This document shows, one piece after another, positions 32,750-40,535 of a DNA stretch of 64,000 nt; position 1 is the stretch's first letter; every line of letters begins with the position of its first letter. The stretch spans positions 270 to 64,269 of the forward strand of contig NZ_WXYN01000011.1 in the NCBI RefSeq assembly GCF_016881065.1, read 5' to 3'. Under the pieces are notes generated by a model. That model did not search any database, was not told where the DNA came from, and saw only the letters and a program-made list of their open reading frames with translations. The DNA is from Planococcus soli (lineage in GTDB: Bacteria; Bacillota; Bacilli; Bacillales_A; Planococcaceae). Position numbers and translations under genes: made by a program.

Positions 32750-33373
32750 GTGGAATCCAAAAAAATTATCGATATTTCCATGGAATTGAGCAATGGAACA
32801 CCGGAATGGCCGGGAGATATGCCGTTCAGCTATGAACTGTCTGTCACCAAAGAGCAAAGCGGTTCAGTCAATGTTGGAAAACTGCAGTCGAGCACCCACA
32901 TCGGCACGCATGTTGATGCACCTTTTCATTACGATGACCAGGGGATCAGAATAGATGAGCTACCTTTGGACATCTATTTGTCGAAAGCGCAGGTTGTGGA
33001 CGTCAGTGGGCTGAGCACAATTAGTGCAACAGATTTGAAGCCGCTGGAAGAAGGGGTTACAGCTTTATTGCTGAAAACCGTATCCTGGAAAGACAGAAGC
33101 CATTTCCCTGAAACATGGCCGGTGTTTGATGAGTCGATCGCGGAATGGATGGCTGACAATGAAGTTAAACTCCTCGGAGTCGATGTGCCGTCGGTTGATC
33201 CTGAAACCAGCAAAGAATTGCCGATGCACCAAGCGATGAACCGGTATCAGCGATTTATTCTGGAAGGCATCGTATTGGATGATGTGGCAGAAGGGGTTTA
33301 CCGGTTAGCAGCATTGCCGTTAAAGATAAAAGGCGCAGAAGGCAGCCCAGTACGCGCAATCCTTTATACTTAG
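32750..33373 (+). CDS. kynB: Kynurenine formamidase (cyclase family)
   Basis: 207 residues, GTG start directly after the kynU stop, so translation is coupled. The metal-dependent cyclase-family signature HIGTHVDAPFHYDD holds the Zn/Mn ligands. DISMELSNGTPEWPGD opens the protein and GVDVPSVDPETSKELPMH is the second conserved block. It converts N-formylkynurenine to kynurenine and formate, the step before KynU. It is the last gene of the operon; a repeat cluster begins at its stop codon instead of an ordinary terminator. Confidence 0.94.
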   Translation: MESKKIIDISMELSNGTPEWPGDMPFSYELSVTKEQSGSVNVGKLQSSTHIGTHVDAPFHYDDQGIRIDELPLDIYLSKAQVVDVSGLSTISATDLKPLEEGVTALLLKTVSWKDRSHFPETWPVFDESIAEWMADNEVKLLGVDVPSVDPETSKELPMHQAMNRYQRFILEGIVLDDVAEGVYRLAALPLKIKGAEGSPVRAILYT

Positions 33374-33495
33374 AAAAGCGGAAGCGCCCATGTAGCTCTG
33401 ACGGGCATAAGACAGACCAGCGGAGTGGCGTCTTTTGCCGCAGAGCTGGGTTGGCTTATGACCCAAAGAGCTGGGCGCTGGAGTCTAGACAATAA
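33373..33495. repeat. Palindromic repeat, copy 1
   Basis: About 123 bases from GAAAAGCGGAAGCGCCC to GCTGGAGTCTAGACAATAAG. Ends are inverted (GGAAGCGCCC versus GGGCGCTGG), with internal inverted segments such as GGGCATAAG/CTTATGACCC. No open frame. This resembles a short non-coding repeat family common between genes in Bacillaceae/Planococcaceae. Confidence 0.8.
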
Positions 33496-33619
33496 GAAAT
33501 GCGAAAGCAGCCGGTTAGCCCCGACAAGCGCTGGAAGCCTTACCGATAATGGCGGTCTTTGCCATTGTTGGTAAGGGTGAAGCGACTCGAGGGGCTGGCT
33601 GCTGGAGTCTAGACAATAA
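33496..33619. repeat. Palindromic repeat, copy 2 (diverged core)
   Basis: Same outer ends as copies 1 and 3 (GAAAAGCGGAAGC-like start, CTGGAGTCTAGACAATAAG end), same length, but a different core with its own palindromes (AGCAGCC/GGCTGCT and CCTTACC/GGTAAGG). Structure is conserved while sequence is not, which suggests that folding matters. Confidence 0.75.
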
Positions 33620-33765
33620 GAAAAGTGGAAGCGCCCATGTAGCTCTGACGGACATAAGACAGACCAGCGGAGTGGCGTCTTTTGCCGCAGAGCTGGGTTG
33701 GCTTATGACCCAAAGAGCTGGGCACTGGAGTCTGGACAATAAGAAAAGCGAAAGCGCCTGTGTGT
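33620..33765. repeat. Palindromic repeat, copy 3 plus partial fourth start
   Basis: Copy 3 (33620-33742) is almost identical to copy 1, with only a handful of substitutions. Its end is followed by another GAAAAGCGAAAGCGCC start at 33743-33758 that then breaks off. The cluster is thus a head-to-tail array of period 123-124. Confidence 0.8.
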
Positions 33766-33840
33766 GCCCTAACACCTGGTATTGAAGAGTCCACACTTTA
33801 AATTCAGGGCTCCTATACATTAGAATTCCTTTACACGCAA

Positions 33841-33877
33841 ATAAAACCTTCACCGATAATTCAGGTGAAGGTTTTAT
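33841..33877 (-). terminator. Terminator of the ArsC-like gene
   Basis: ATAAAACCTTCACC (33841-33854) pairs exactly with 33864-33877; the stop codon of the minus-strand gene is inside the stem. Confidence 0.87.
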
Positions 33878-34317
33878 ACGTAATCAGCACGGAAATAAGA
33901 TTCCATGTTTTTTATATTCATTGCGATCTCATCGCAAATTTCTTGATAAAGTGCCCATTGTTCTACGCTGTCGGTGCTACGAAGCTCGGGATTGCGGATG
34001 TCCCAGCGCAACAGCTTCTGGCTGGGCAAGTTGGTTGGAATGTCTCCTTGTTCAAGGTCGCCGTCGTGCAAAGCGATAATCAAATCAGCCTCACTCACTT
34101 CTTCAGGGTCGTAAGTTCGTGCTTCAACTTGAGGCAAGTCCAATATCACTTCTTTCATTACTTCCAAAGGCATTTCATTGGATGAAGAACGTGAATCCTG
34201 TGTCCAGGCAGCGCTGCGAATTTCCCAATCAGGAAGCATGAGCCGATTAGCCCAAATTTCAGCCATTAAACCACGATGCTGGTGGGAAGATAAAAAGTAA
34301 ACTGTATGTCTTGGCAT
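33874..34317 (-). CDS. LMW-phosphatase/ArsC-fold protein lacking the catalytic cysteine (pseudoenzyme)
   Basis: 147 residues from ATG 34317 (AAGGGA upstream). It aligns along its length with thioredoxin-coupled arsenate reductases and low-molecular-weight tyrosine phosphatases: YFLSSHQHRGLMAEIWA matches YFLCTGNSCRSQMAE, and ADLIIALHDGD, LRWDIRNPEL and EQWALYQEICDEI match the later blocks. The nucleophilic Cys is Ser, the P-loop is one residue short, and the other redox cysteines are absent; its one cysteine lies in the C-terminal helix. It cannot be a normal ArsC or phosphatase. A binding or regulatory role, or decay, are the options; the intact frame argues against decay. Confidence 0.85.
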   Translation of the reverse strand: MPRHTVYFLSSHQHRGLMAEIWANRLMLPDWEIRSAAWTQDSRSSSNEMPLEVMKEVILDLPQVEARTYDPEEVSEADLIIALHDGDLEQGDIPTNLPSQKLLRWDIRNPELRSTDSVEQWALYQEICDEIAMNIKNMESYFRADYV

Positions 34318-34440
34318 GGGTGATCCCTTCTTCCTGTTGGTCAACATGTATTTTTTCTACTAGTAATCTTTACCCATCCTTTAGGAAAATAAACTACTAA
34401 ATTTGTGATGAAATTGTGATAATTCTTCATTTTGAAGTTT

Positions 34441-34487
34441 AAAATCCGGTCTGCTGGAAAAAGTAATTTGTCAGCAGACCGGATTTT
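34441..34487 (-). terminator. Terminator of the universal stress protein gene
   Basis: 16-bp perfect stem (34441-34456 with 34472-34487) with A/T flanks on both strands. Confidence 0.92.
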
Positions 34488-35005
34488 TATTTGACTACCA
34501 ATATCGAACTTGAAGAGTCTTTGATCAGCTTTTTGCTGACCGATCCGACAAAAAACTTCTGCAACCCTGATTTTCCGCTATTGCCGATCACCAGTAAATC
34601 GATATTCTGTTCCTCGATAAAAGCGGAAATCGTTTTAGCAGCATTCCCTTCAAGAGCGAGGACAGAAGCTTTGGTATTGTGTGCATCCAGCTGCTGCTGA
34701 ATAGAAGTATGCATATGCTTTGAATATTCGACTGTATTGTCGTCATATTCCTTTGGAGGGCTGAAACCCTCGTCGCCGATTCCAGGAGGCATAAACTGGG
34801 CATAATTGCTGTCAACATTGGCAGAAATGACAGGTGCTGAAGCATTTCCTGGATCCATATAGCCAATGCTTTCCCGAGATTCCTCATTGACATAGATTAC
34901 TGAAAGTTTGGCATCTGGCAATGCTTTGACAAGTTCGACTGCTTTTTCAAGCGCAAACCGGCTTCCGTCAGATCCGTCATACGCAACTGCGATGTTTTTA
35001 TACAT
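34487..35005 (-). CDS. Universal stress protein (UspA family)
   Basis: 172 residues, start ATG 35005 (GGGGTGGAG upstream). The UspA fold is seen in IAVAYDGSDGSRFALEKAVEL and the C-terminal ATP-binding motif LLVIGNSGKSGLQKFFVGSVSKKLI, close to G-2x-G-9x-G(S/T), so it probably binds ATP. A loop of about 35 residues between the first beta-alpha units (YMDPGNASAP) makes it slightly longer than the minimal 140-residue form. Monocistronic. Role: general stress survival; partner unknown. Confidence 0.93.
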   Translation of the reverse strand: MYKNIAVAYDGSDGSRFALEKAVELVKALPDAKLSVIYVNEESRESIGYMDPGNASAPVISANVDSNYAQFMPPGIGDEGFSPPKEYDDNTVEYSKHMHTSIQQQLDAHNTKASVLALEGNAAKTISAFIEEQNIDLLVIGNSGKSGLQKFFVGSVSKKLIKDSSSSILVVK

Positions 35006-35106
35006 TTTCTCCACCCCTGTCTAATTCTCTTAGTTCTAAAATACCCTTGAGCCTTAGAATGAAACATTTGCTAGCTTCCTAGAAAAGAAAGTATTTTCGA
35101 AAAATC

Positions 35107-35136
35107 TTGACAATTCAAAAAAGACTTTGGTACTCT
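35107..35136 (+). promoter_or_regulatory. Promoter of the bmrCD-type leader
   Basis: Perfect -35 TTGACA (35107-35112), 18-base spacer, and TACTCT (35131-35136) preceded by TGG, an extended -10. It lies 37 bases before the first leader ORF. Confidence 0.65.
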
Positions 35137-35159
35137 TGAATTAACAAATAAAAGGAAAT

Positions 35160-35240
35160 GGAGGTTTTGATAATGAAAAAGTTTAAAAGCGTTAAAAAAA
35201 TCAATTTCATAACATTATCAGAACCTCCGGTATTTTTTTT
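35160..35240 (+). terminator. Attenuator: terminator whose 5' arm is the leader's SD and start codon
   Basis: Bases 35160-35175, which contain GGAGG and ATG of the first leader ORF, pair with 35213-35228 over 16 bp (one GU). Eight T (35233-35240) follow after GGTA. A ribosome on the leader start prevents the hairpin; a free leader forms it and stops transcription before bmrCD. Confidence 0.82.
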
Positions 35241-35244
35241 CTGA
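35173..35244 (+). CDS. 23-residue leader peptide of the bmrCD-type operon
   Basis: ATG 35173 with GGAGG eight bases upstream, ends TGA 35242-35244. The peptide is MKKFKSVKKINFITLSE then PPVFFF. The stop codon falls just after the T run of the attenuator, so the ORF spans the whole terminator. In B. subtilis the homologous exporter genes bmrCD are preceded by bmrB, a 54-codon leader whose translation controls transcription; this peptide is shorter and its sequence is unlike what I remember of BmrB. Confidence 0.75.
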   Translation: MKKFKSVKKINFITLSEPPVFFF

Positions 35245-35302
35245 CCTTATTTCGGAAATAGAAATATTCAGGACGGGTCTGTAAAATTGTCCTGTTTTCA
35301 TG

Positions 35303-35338
35303 AGCGCGCGCCCATAAACGAGGCATGCGCTTTTTTTT
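35303..35338 (+). terminator. Second leader terminator before bmrCD
   Basis: AGCGCGCGCC (35303-35312) pairs with GGCATGCGCT (35322-35331; one GU, one mismatch), followed by eight T. It lies between the two small leader ORFs, so bmrCD transcription must pass two terminators. Confidence 0.78.
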
Positions 35339-35393
35339 GTGGTTTGATCAGTTTCAAAGCTGTTTAAATAAAATCAACGAGGAGCTGTTGAAG

Positions 35394-35450
35394 ATGAAAA
35401 TACTTCATAAAGGGAAAATCATGATCAAGGAATCGTTAGAAGGCGATTAG
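35394..35450 (+). CDS. Second small leader ORF (18 residues) before bmrC
   Basis: ATG 35394 (alternative TTG 35388) with GGAG at 35381-35384. The peptide is MKILHKGKIMIKESLEGD and stops 32 bases before bmrC. It could couple ribosome arrival to bmrC translation or sense a second signal. Small size makes it uncertain. Confidence 0.5.
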   Translation: MKILHKGKIMIKESLEGD

Positions 35451-35482
35451 CGGAGTTGGAAAAAAGAAAGAAGGCGTAAACA

Positions 35483-37219
35483 ATGTTTGATGTATTGTGG
35501 AAATTAAAATGGTTTTTTAAAGAAAATTGGCTCCGTTATACCACAGCTATTGTTCTGCTGTTTTTTGCAAATATTTTAGAAATCATTCCACCTTGGCTGA
35601 TCGGCATAGCGATCGATTCCATTGCACAGGGAGAATTGACTGCAGAATTGATGTGGCAGTATATCGGAGTGTTGGCGGCAGCCATGGTGCTGGCCTATTT
35701 GATCAATTTTGTTTGGCAATATCAATTATTCGGAGGGGCATATGTTATTGAACGCCAGCTTCGATCCAGCCTCATGGGGCATTTTCTGAAAATGACCCCG
35801 ACTTTTTACGAGAAAAATCGGACAGGCGACCTGATGGCACGTGCGACCAATGACTTGAAGGCAATTTCTGAAACAGCGGGCTTCGGCATTTTGACACTGG
35901 TGGATTCCACTTTGTATATGGGAACCATTATTGTCGCCATGGGTGTGCTGGTTTCATGGGAATTGACATTCCTTGCAATGATTCCACTGCCAATCCTGGC
36001 GATTGTAGTCCAAATGCTAGGGAAGAAAATTCACACCCGTTATATGGAGGCGCAGGAAGCGTTCGGCGATATGAACGACAGTGTGCTGGAGTCGGTCGGA
36101 GGTGTGCGCGTTATTCGGGCATATGTTCAGGAACGCGCATCGGAGCAGCAATTTGCCGATATGACAGACGATGTTTATGAAAAAAACATGGCAGTAGAGC
36201 GGATTGACGCTTTGTTTGCGCCAGTGACCAAAGTACTGACATCCATCAGCTACATGGTGGGTCTTGGCTACGGAGCATTTTTGGTGGCGGAAGGAACGAT
36301 GACGCTGGGGGACTTGGTGGCGTTCAACGTTTATCTTGGTATGATCGTCTGGCCGATGTTTGCAATCGGCGAACTGATCAATATTCTTCAGCGGGGTAAT
36401 GCATCCTTGGATCGGGTTAATGAAACACTGGATTATCCAGAAGATGTGACCGATCCCAAAGATCCTGTTAAAACGGAGCGTCCGGAACAGATTGGCTTCA
36501 AGGATTTCAGCTTTACGTATCCACAGTCAAGTTCCATCAATCTTCAAGGCATCAATCTTTCGATGAACAGTGGACAAACACTGGGTGTTGTCGGCAAGAC
36601 CGGCAGCGGGAAAACGACTTTCGTCAAGCAATTGATGAGAGAGTACCCGACCGGACAAGGATCTATACTAATGAACGGCATCGAATTGAAGAAATTGACG
36701 AAAGACCAATTGCGCAGCTGGATCGGCTATGTGCCGCAGGATCATGTCTTGTTTTCGCGGACCATCCGGGAAAACATACTGTTTGGAAAATCGGACGCCA
36801 GCGAGAGAGAACTGATCGAAGCGCTTCGCCTGTCTTATTTTGAAAAAGATTTGGCGCTATTGCCAAGCGGACTGGACACATTGGTCGGTGAAAAAGGAGT
36901 AGCCTTGTCCGGCGGCCAGAAACAGCGTATTTCGATTGCTAGGGCATTGATCAAAAACCCGGAAATTCTGATATTGGACGATTCCTTGTCGGCCGTCGAT
37001 GCGAAAACGGAATCGCGGATCATTGAAAACATCCAGGCAGAGCGTTCGGGCAAGACAACCATCATCACTACGCACCGCCTTTCTGCGGTAAAGCATGCAG
37101 ATTGGATCGTAGTGCTTGATGATGGAAAAATTATAGAAGAAGGAACTCATGGTGATTTGCTGAAAACAAAAGGCTGGTATAACGAACAATTCCTCCAGCA
37201 GCAAATCGAGGAGGTGTAG
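35483..37219 (+). CDS. bmrC: ABC multidrug exporter subunit, BmrC/YheI-like (degenerate ATP site)
   Basis: 578 residues. Six membrane helices (to about residue 310) followed by an ATPase domain: Walker A GKTGSGKTT, signature LSGGQKQR, Walker B ILILDDSLSAVD and H-loop TTHRLSA. The residue after Walker B is Asp instead of Glu, so this half contributes the inactive catalytic site, as in BmrC of B. subtilis. It pairs with the next gene in a heterodimer that expels drugs through the membrane. Position before yheE/yheB/yheA matches B. subtilis yheI. Preceded by the attenuator leader. Confidence 0.92.
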   Translation: MFDVLWKLKWFFKENWLRYTTAIVLLFFANILEIIPPWLIGIAIDSIAQGELTAELMWQYIGVLAAAMVLAYLINFVWQYQLFGGAYVIERQLRSSLMGHFLKMTPTFYEKNRTGDLMARATNDLKAISETAGFGILTLVDSTLYMGTIIVAMGVLVSWELTFLAMIPLPILAIVVQMLGKKIHTRYMEAQEAFGDMNDSVLESVGGVRVIRAYVQERASEQQFADMTDDVYEKNMAVERIDALFAPVTKVLTSISYMVGLGYGAFLVAEGTMTLGDLVAFNVYLGMIVWPMFAIGELINILQRGNASLDRVNETLDYPEDVTDPKDPVKTERPEQIGFKDFSFTYPQSSSINLQGINLSMNSGQTLGVVGKTGSGKTTFVKQLMREYPTGQGSILMNGIELKKLTKDQLRSWIGYVPQDHVLFSRTIRENILFGKSDASERELIEALRLSYFEKDLALLPSGLDTLVGEKGVALSGGQKQRISIARALIKNPEILILDDSLSAVDAKTESRIIENIQAERSGKTTIITTHRLSAVKHADWIVVLDDGKIIEEGTHGDLLKTKGWYNEQFLQQQIEEV

Positions 37220-37221
37220 AC

Positions 37222-38976
37222 ATGGGGACAGGAAAACGATTAGTACAATATGCAATGAATTTTAAGGGCGTTTTGATATCCGGTTTGGTGATGCTGGCCA
37301 TCGCAGTGGCTGCCGATCTGGCAGCACCGCTCATTGCCAAAGAAATCATCGACAACCATATAGCAGTATCAGGCGCTACAGTAGACTTTGAGCCGATCGC
37401 TTATTTATTGGCTTTGTTCTTCGTGCTTGCCATCGTGACAGCGATTTTCCGCTACTGGCAATCCATTCTTTTGCAAAAAGGAGCCAACCGGATTATCCGG
37501 AAGATGCGCAATGATGTTTATGAGCATACACAAACTTTGCCAATCCGCTATTTCGATAACTTGCCGGCAGGAAAAGTGGTGTCGCGCATTACCAATGATA
37601 CGGAAGCAATAAGGGATTTGTTTGTGACGGTGCTGTCTCAATTTGCAACGAGCTTTATGTATATGGGCGGAATTTATATTGCGCTGTTTTATCTTGACTG
37701 GAAAATGGCAGCCATGACATTGGTGCTGATTCCGCTGCTGTATATTTGGATGCTGATATACCGCAAATATGCAGCCCGCTACAATCACGTAGTGCGGGAG
37801 AAAGTCAGTGAAATGAACGCCATGATCAATGAGTCGATCCAGGGCATGACCATTATTCAGGCATTCCGCCGGGAACGCAAGATGAAAGACGAATTCGAGG
37901 AAATGAATGATGAGCATTACAAGTACCAAAAGAAATTATTGGTGCTTGAAGGAGCAGCTTCGTATAACTTGGTAGGAGTGCTGCGGTCCATGACCTTTAT
38001 CCTGTTTGTTTGGTATTTCGGGGGGGCTTCCATGTCGGGCAGCACGCTCGTCACAGTCGGGGTGCTGTATGCGTTTATCGATTACATCATCCGGCTGTTC
38101 AATCCGATCAGCGGAATAGTCAATCAGTTTGGCCGACTGGAGCAGGCATTGGTCGCCGCTGAACGGGTATTCCGATTGTTGGATCAAAATGGAGAACCGG
38201 TTGTCGATAAAAAACTTGTCCGCTATCAAGGAAATGTCCGTTTTGAAAACGTTTGGTTTGCCTATAAGGAACAGGAATATGTCCTGAAGGATCTTTCTTT
38301 TGAAGCAAGGCAAGGCGAGACAGTAGCATTGGTCGGCCATACCGGCTCCGGCAAAAGTTCCATCATGAACCTGCTGTTCCGATTTTATGACGTCTCTAAA
38401 GGTGCCATCACGATCGACGGCGTCAATGTCAATGACATGCCGAGGCAATCGGTTAGGCAGCACATGGGCATTGTTCTGCAGGACCCTTACCTGTTCAGCG
38501 GAACAATCGAATCGAATGTGACGCTCGGCGATGAACGGATCTCCAGGGAAATGGTCATTGATGCGTTGGCAGCGGTTGGAGGCGAGAGGGTATTGGCCCA
38601 TTTGCCAAAAGGAATCGATGAGCCAGTGGTTGAAAAAGGCAGTACGCTTTCTTCCGGACAGCGGCAATTGGTGTCCTTTGCCCGTGCGTTGGCGTTCGAT
38701 CCAGCGATATTGATATTGGATGAAGCAACCTCCAATATTGATACAGAGACAGAAGAAATTATCCAGCACGCCATGGACGTATTGAAAAAAGGCAGAACGA
38801 CGTTCATCATTGCCCATCGGCTGTCGACAATCAAAAATGCCGATCGCATATTGGTACTGGAAAAAGGAGAAATTGCAGAAGCAGGCTCTCATGAAGAATT
38901 AATGAAGCTTGGCGGCACCTATTTCCAGATGTATAAAATTCAATCAGGAATGTCCCAAACCCAATCTGTTGGGTAA
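37222..38976 (+). CDS. bmrD: ABC multidrug exporter subunit, BmrD/YheH-like (active ATP site)
   Basis: 584 residues, two bases after bmrC, ribosome site AGGAGGTG inside the bmrC end. Six membrane helices, then Walker A GHTGSGKSS, Walker B ILILDEATSNID with the catalytic Glu, H-loop IAHRLST. The signature is LSSGQRQL instead of LSGGQ, the complementary degeneration to the Asp of BmrC: together they make one active and one inactive ATP site. It is shorter than B. subtilis BmrD (673 residues by memory), which has an extra extracellular region. Confidence 0.92.
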   Translation: MGTGKRLVQYAMNFKGVLISGLVMLAIAVAADLAAPLIAKEIIDNHIAVSGATVDFEPIAYLLALFFVLAIVTAIFRYWQSILLQKGANRIIRKMRNDVYEHTQTLPIRYFDNLPAGKVVSRITNDTEAIRDLFVTVLSQFATSFMYMGGIYIALFYLDWKMAAMTLVLIPLLYIWMLIYRKYAARYNHVVREKVSEMNAMINESIQGMTIIQAFRRERKMKDEFEEMNDEHYKYQKKLLVLEGAASYNLVGVLRSMTFILFVWYFGGASMSGSTLVTVGVLYAFIDYIIRLFNPISGIVNQFGRLEQALVAAERVFRLLDQNGEPVVDKKLVRYQGNVRFENVWFAYKEQEYVLKDLSFEARQGETVALVGHTGSGKSSIMNLLFRFYDVSKGAITIDGVNVNDMPRQSVRQHMGIVLQDPYLFSGTIESNVTLGDERISREMVIDALAAVGGERVLAHLPKGIDEPVVEKGSTLSSGQRQLVSFARALAFDPAILILDEATSNIDTETEEIIQHAMDVLKKGRTTFIIAHRLSTIKNADRILVLEKGEIAEAGSHEELMKLGGTYFQMYKIQSGMSQTQSVG

Positions 38977-38994
38977 GGGGCATTCCCTTTTTTT
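38948..38994 (+). terminator. Terminator of bmrCD
   Basis: GGAATG-CCC...GGG-CATTCC outer stem with CCCAA/TTGGG inner stem, followed by seven T; the bmrD stop is inside. Confidence 0.8.
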
Positions 38995-39057
38995 ATAGTT
39001 CACGAAGCTATCGCTGTTAAATTTGGCCATCGTTCCCTATAATTGAAGAGGCGGACG

Positions 39058-39088
39058 AAAAAAAGCGCAGGAAACTTTCCAGCGCTTT
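39058..39088 (-). terminator. Terminator of yheE
   Basis: AAAGCGC-a-GGAAA pairs with TTTCC-a-GCGCTTT; T run on the minus strand. Confidence 0.85.
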
Positions 39089-39290
39089 AATCGTATACAT
39101 GGTAGAGCATCAACTCATGGATCATCGTTTTGATGGTCTCTTCGTCTTGAGGAGACTTTGAGTTCCAGATGATGCTGCCATCCGGATGGTACTCTCCGGT
39201 AATCCGTTCGTTTTTGTAAAAGAAGGAAATGTTCCATCCCGGCAGTTGATGATTTTCGAACATCGGCTTGAATTTAAAATGCTGAAGCAT
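39087..39290 (-). CDS. yheE: YheE-like protein (DUF5342)
   Basis: 67 residues, ATG 39290 with GGGGGA upstream. Small soluble protein beginning MLQHFKFKPMFE and ending HELMLYHVYD, the hallmark end of B. subtilis YheE. Basic beta-rich middle (WNISFFYKNERITGEYHPDG). Function unknown. It is in the same position, between the exporter and yheB, as in B. subtilis. Confidence 0.88.
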   Translation of the reverse strand: MLQHFKFKPMFENHQLPGWNISFFYKNERITGEYHPDGSIIWNSKSPQDEETIKTMIHELMLYHVYD

Positions 39291-39371
39291 GCAGATTCCC
39301 CCTTGCTTTACTCCTTACATTATAGAGGATAGTGAGCAATAGAAAAAGAATAAAAGAAAAGAGTGGAAAAT

Positions 39372-40514
39372 GTGAACTTACTGGCAACTTTAGCATTTAT
39401 GGCAATTATCGGAGCTTTGATTGGTGGAGTAACCAACCACTTGGCCATTAAAATGCTTTTTTGGCCATACGAAGCCAAATATATTGGGAAATGGCGAATG
39501 CCTTTCACGCCAGGTTTGATTCCGAAACGGCGCAATGAATTGTCAACGCAGCTTGGACGGACGGTGGTTGAACATTTGCTGACACCGGAAACGTTCAAGA
39601 AACGTTTTTTCAATGAAGAAATGCATATGAAAATTCAAAAATGGCTAAATCGGCAATTGAGCAAGCATGTCTTTGAATCATCAAAATCATTTAATGACTG
39701 GCTCCTTTCAGCTGGACAAACCGGAGTGGACCGTAGGATAGAGGCAAAACTGGACGATTTGGTTGATCTTCAGAAAGATTCGCTTCAGGCATACATCGAA
39801 GGAAAGACCATACGTGAATTGATGCCCGAGAATTGGAAAGCTGAAACAGAAACAAAGTTATTTGAAGGCGTTCAATATGCACTCGACCGGGGAACCGATT
39901 ACTTTGACTCTCCACATGGCAGACAAACGATTAAATCTCTGCTCGATGAATTTTTTGAGTCGCGCGGACGTTTCGGCCACATGCTTCACTCGCTGCTGGG
40001 AGAATCCAAGCCGTTGGTTGACCGCATACAGCCTGAAATCATCAAGTTTTTAAATTCTCCCCGCACTTTTGAACTGGTCGGAACGCTGGCATACAGCGAA
40101 TGGGAAAAAGTTCAGGACCGCAGAGTTGACGAACTTCTGCAAGAATTTGACTTTGAATCGGCCCTTGCTGCAGTCAAGCAGCACATCAGGGAAAAAGCTG
40201 CGGTCTCCAGCCGTTTGAACTCAACACTTGCAGAGACTTGGCCTGGAGGGTTAGAATGGACAAGTATCAATATAACCCCGCTTGTTACTGATTTCGTCTT
40301 TGAGCAAGGGGAGTTGAAACTGGAAGAAACCATATCAAAAATTGATATGGAAACGATGGTAAAAGAGCAAGTGGATTCTTTGCCGCTCAGCAGAATTGAA
40401 GAATTGATGCTTGGGATATCACGGAGAGAATTTAAAATGATCACGGTATTGGGGGCTCTTCTTGGCGGTATTATCGGAATCGTGCAAGGATTGATCGTCA
40501 CATTACTGAATTAA
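39372..40514 (+). CDS. yheB: YheB-like DUF445 membrane protein
   Basis: 380 residues. I choose GTG 39372 because the family begins with a hydrophobic helix (MNLLATLAFMAIIGALIGG). Signature TNHLAIKMLFWPYEAKYIG and FTPGLIPKRRNELSTQLG follow. One membrane helix at each end (C-terminal LGALLGGIIGIVQGLIVTLL) and a long helical cytoplasmic body. In B. subtilis YheB is reported on the spore surface; the presence of the gene in this probable non- or poor sporulator suggests a wider, unknown role. yheA follows 21 bp later. Confidence 0.9.
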   Translation: MNLLATLAFMAIIGALIGGVTNHLAIKMLFWPYEAKYIGKWRMPFTPGLIPKRRNELSTQLGRTVVEHLLTPETFKKRFFNEEMHMKIQKWLNRQLSKHVFESSKSFNDWLLSAGQTGVDRRIEAKLDDLVDLQKDSLQAYIEGKTIRELMPENWKAETETKLFEGVQYALDRGTDYFDSPHGRQTIKSLLDEFFESRGRFGHMLHSLLGESKPLVDRIQPEIIKFLNSPRTFELVGTLAYSEWEKVQDRRVDELLQEFDFESALAAVKQHIREKAAVSSRLNSTLAETWPGGLEWTSINITPLVTDFVFEQGELKLEETISKIDMETMVKEQVDSLPLSRIEELMLGISRREFKMITVLGALLGGIIGIVQGLIVTLLN

Positions 40515-40535
40515 TCAAAGAGGAGAATGATGAAA

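Noticed and set aside
33373-33765. CRISPR array
   Set aside because: Period is 123 bases with palindromic whole units, no short identical repeats alternating with unique spacers, and no cas genes.
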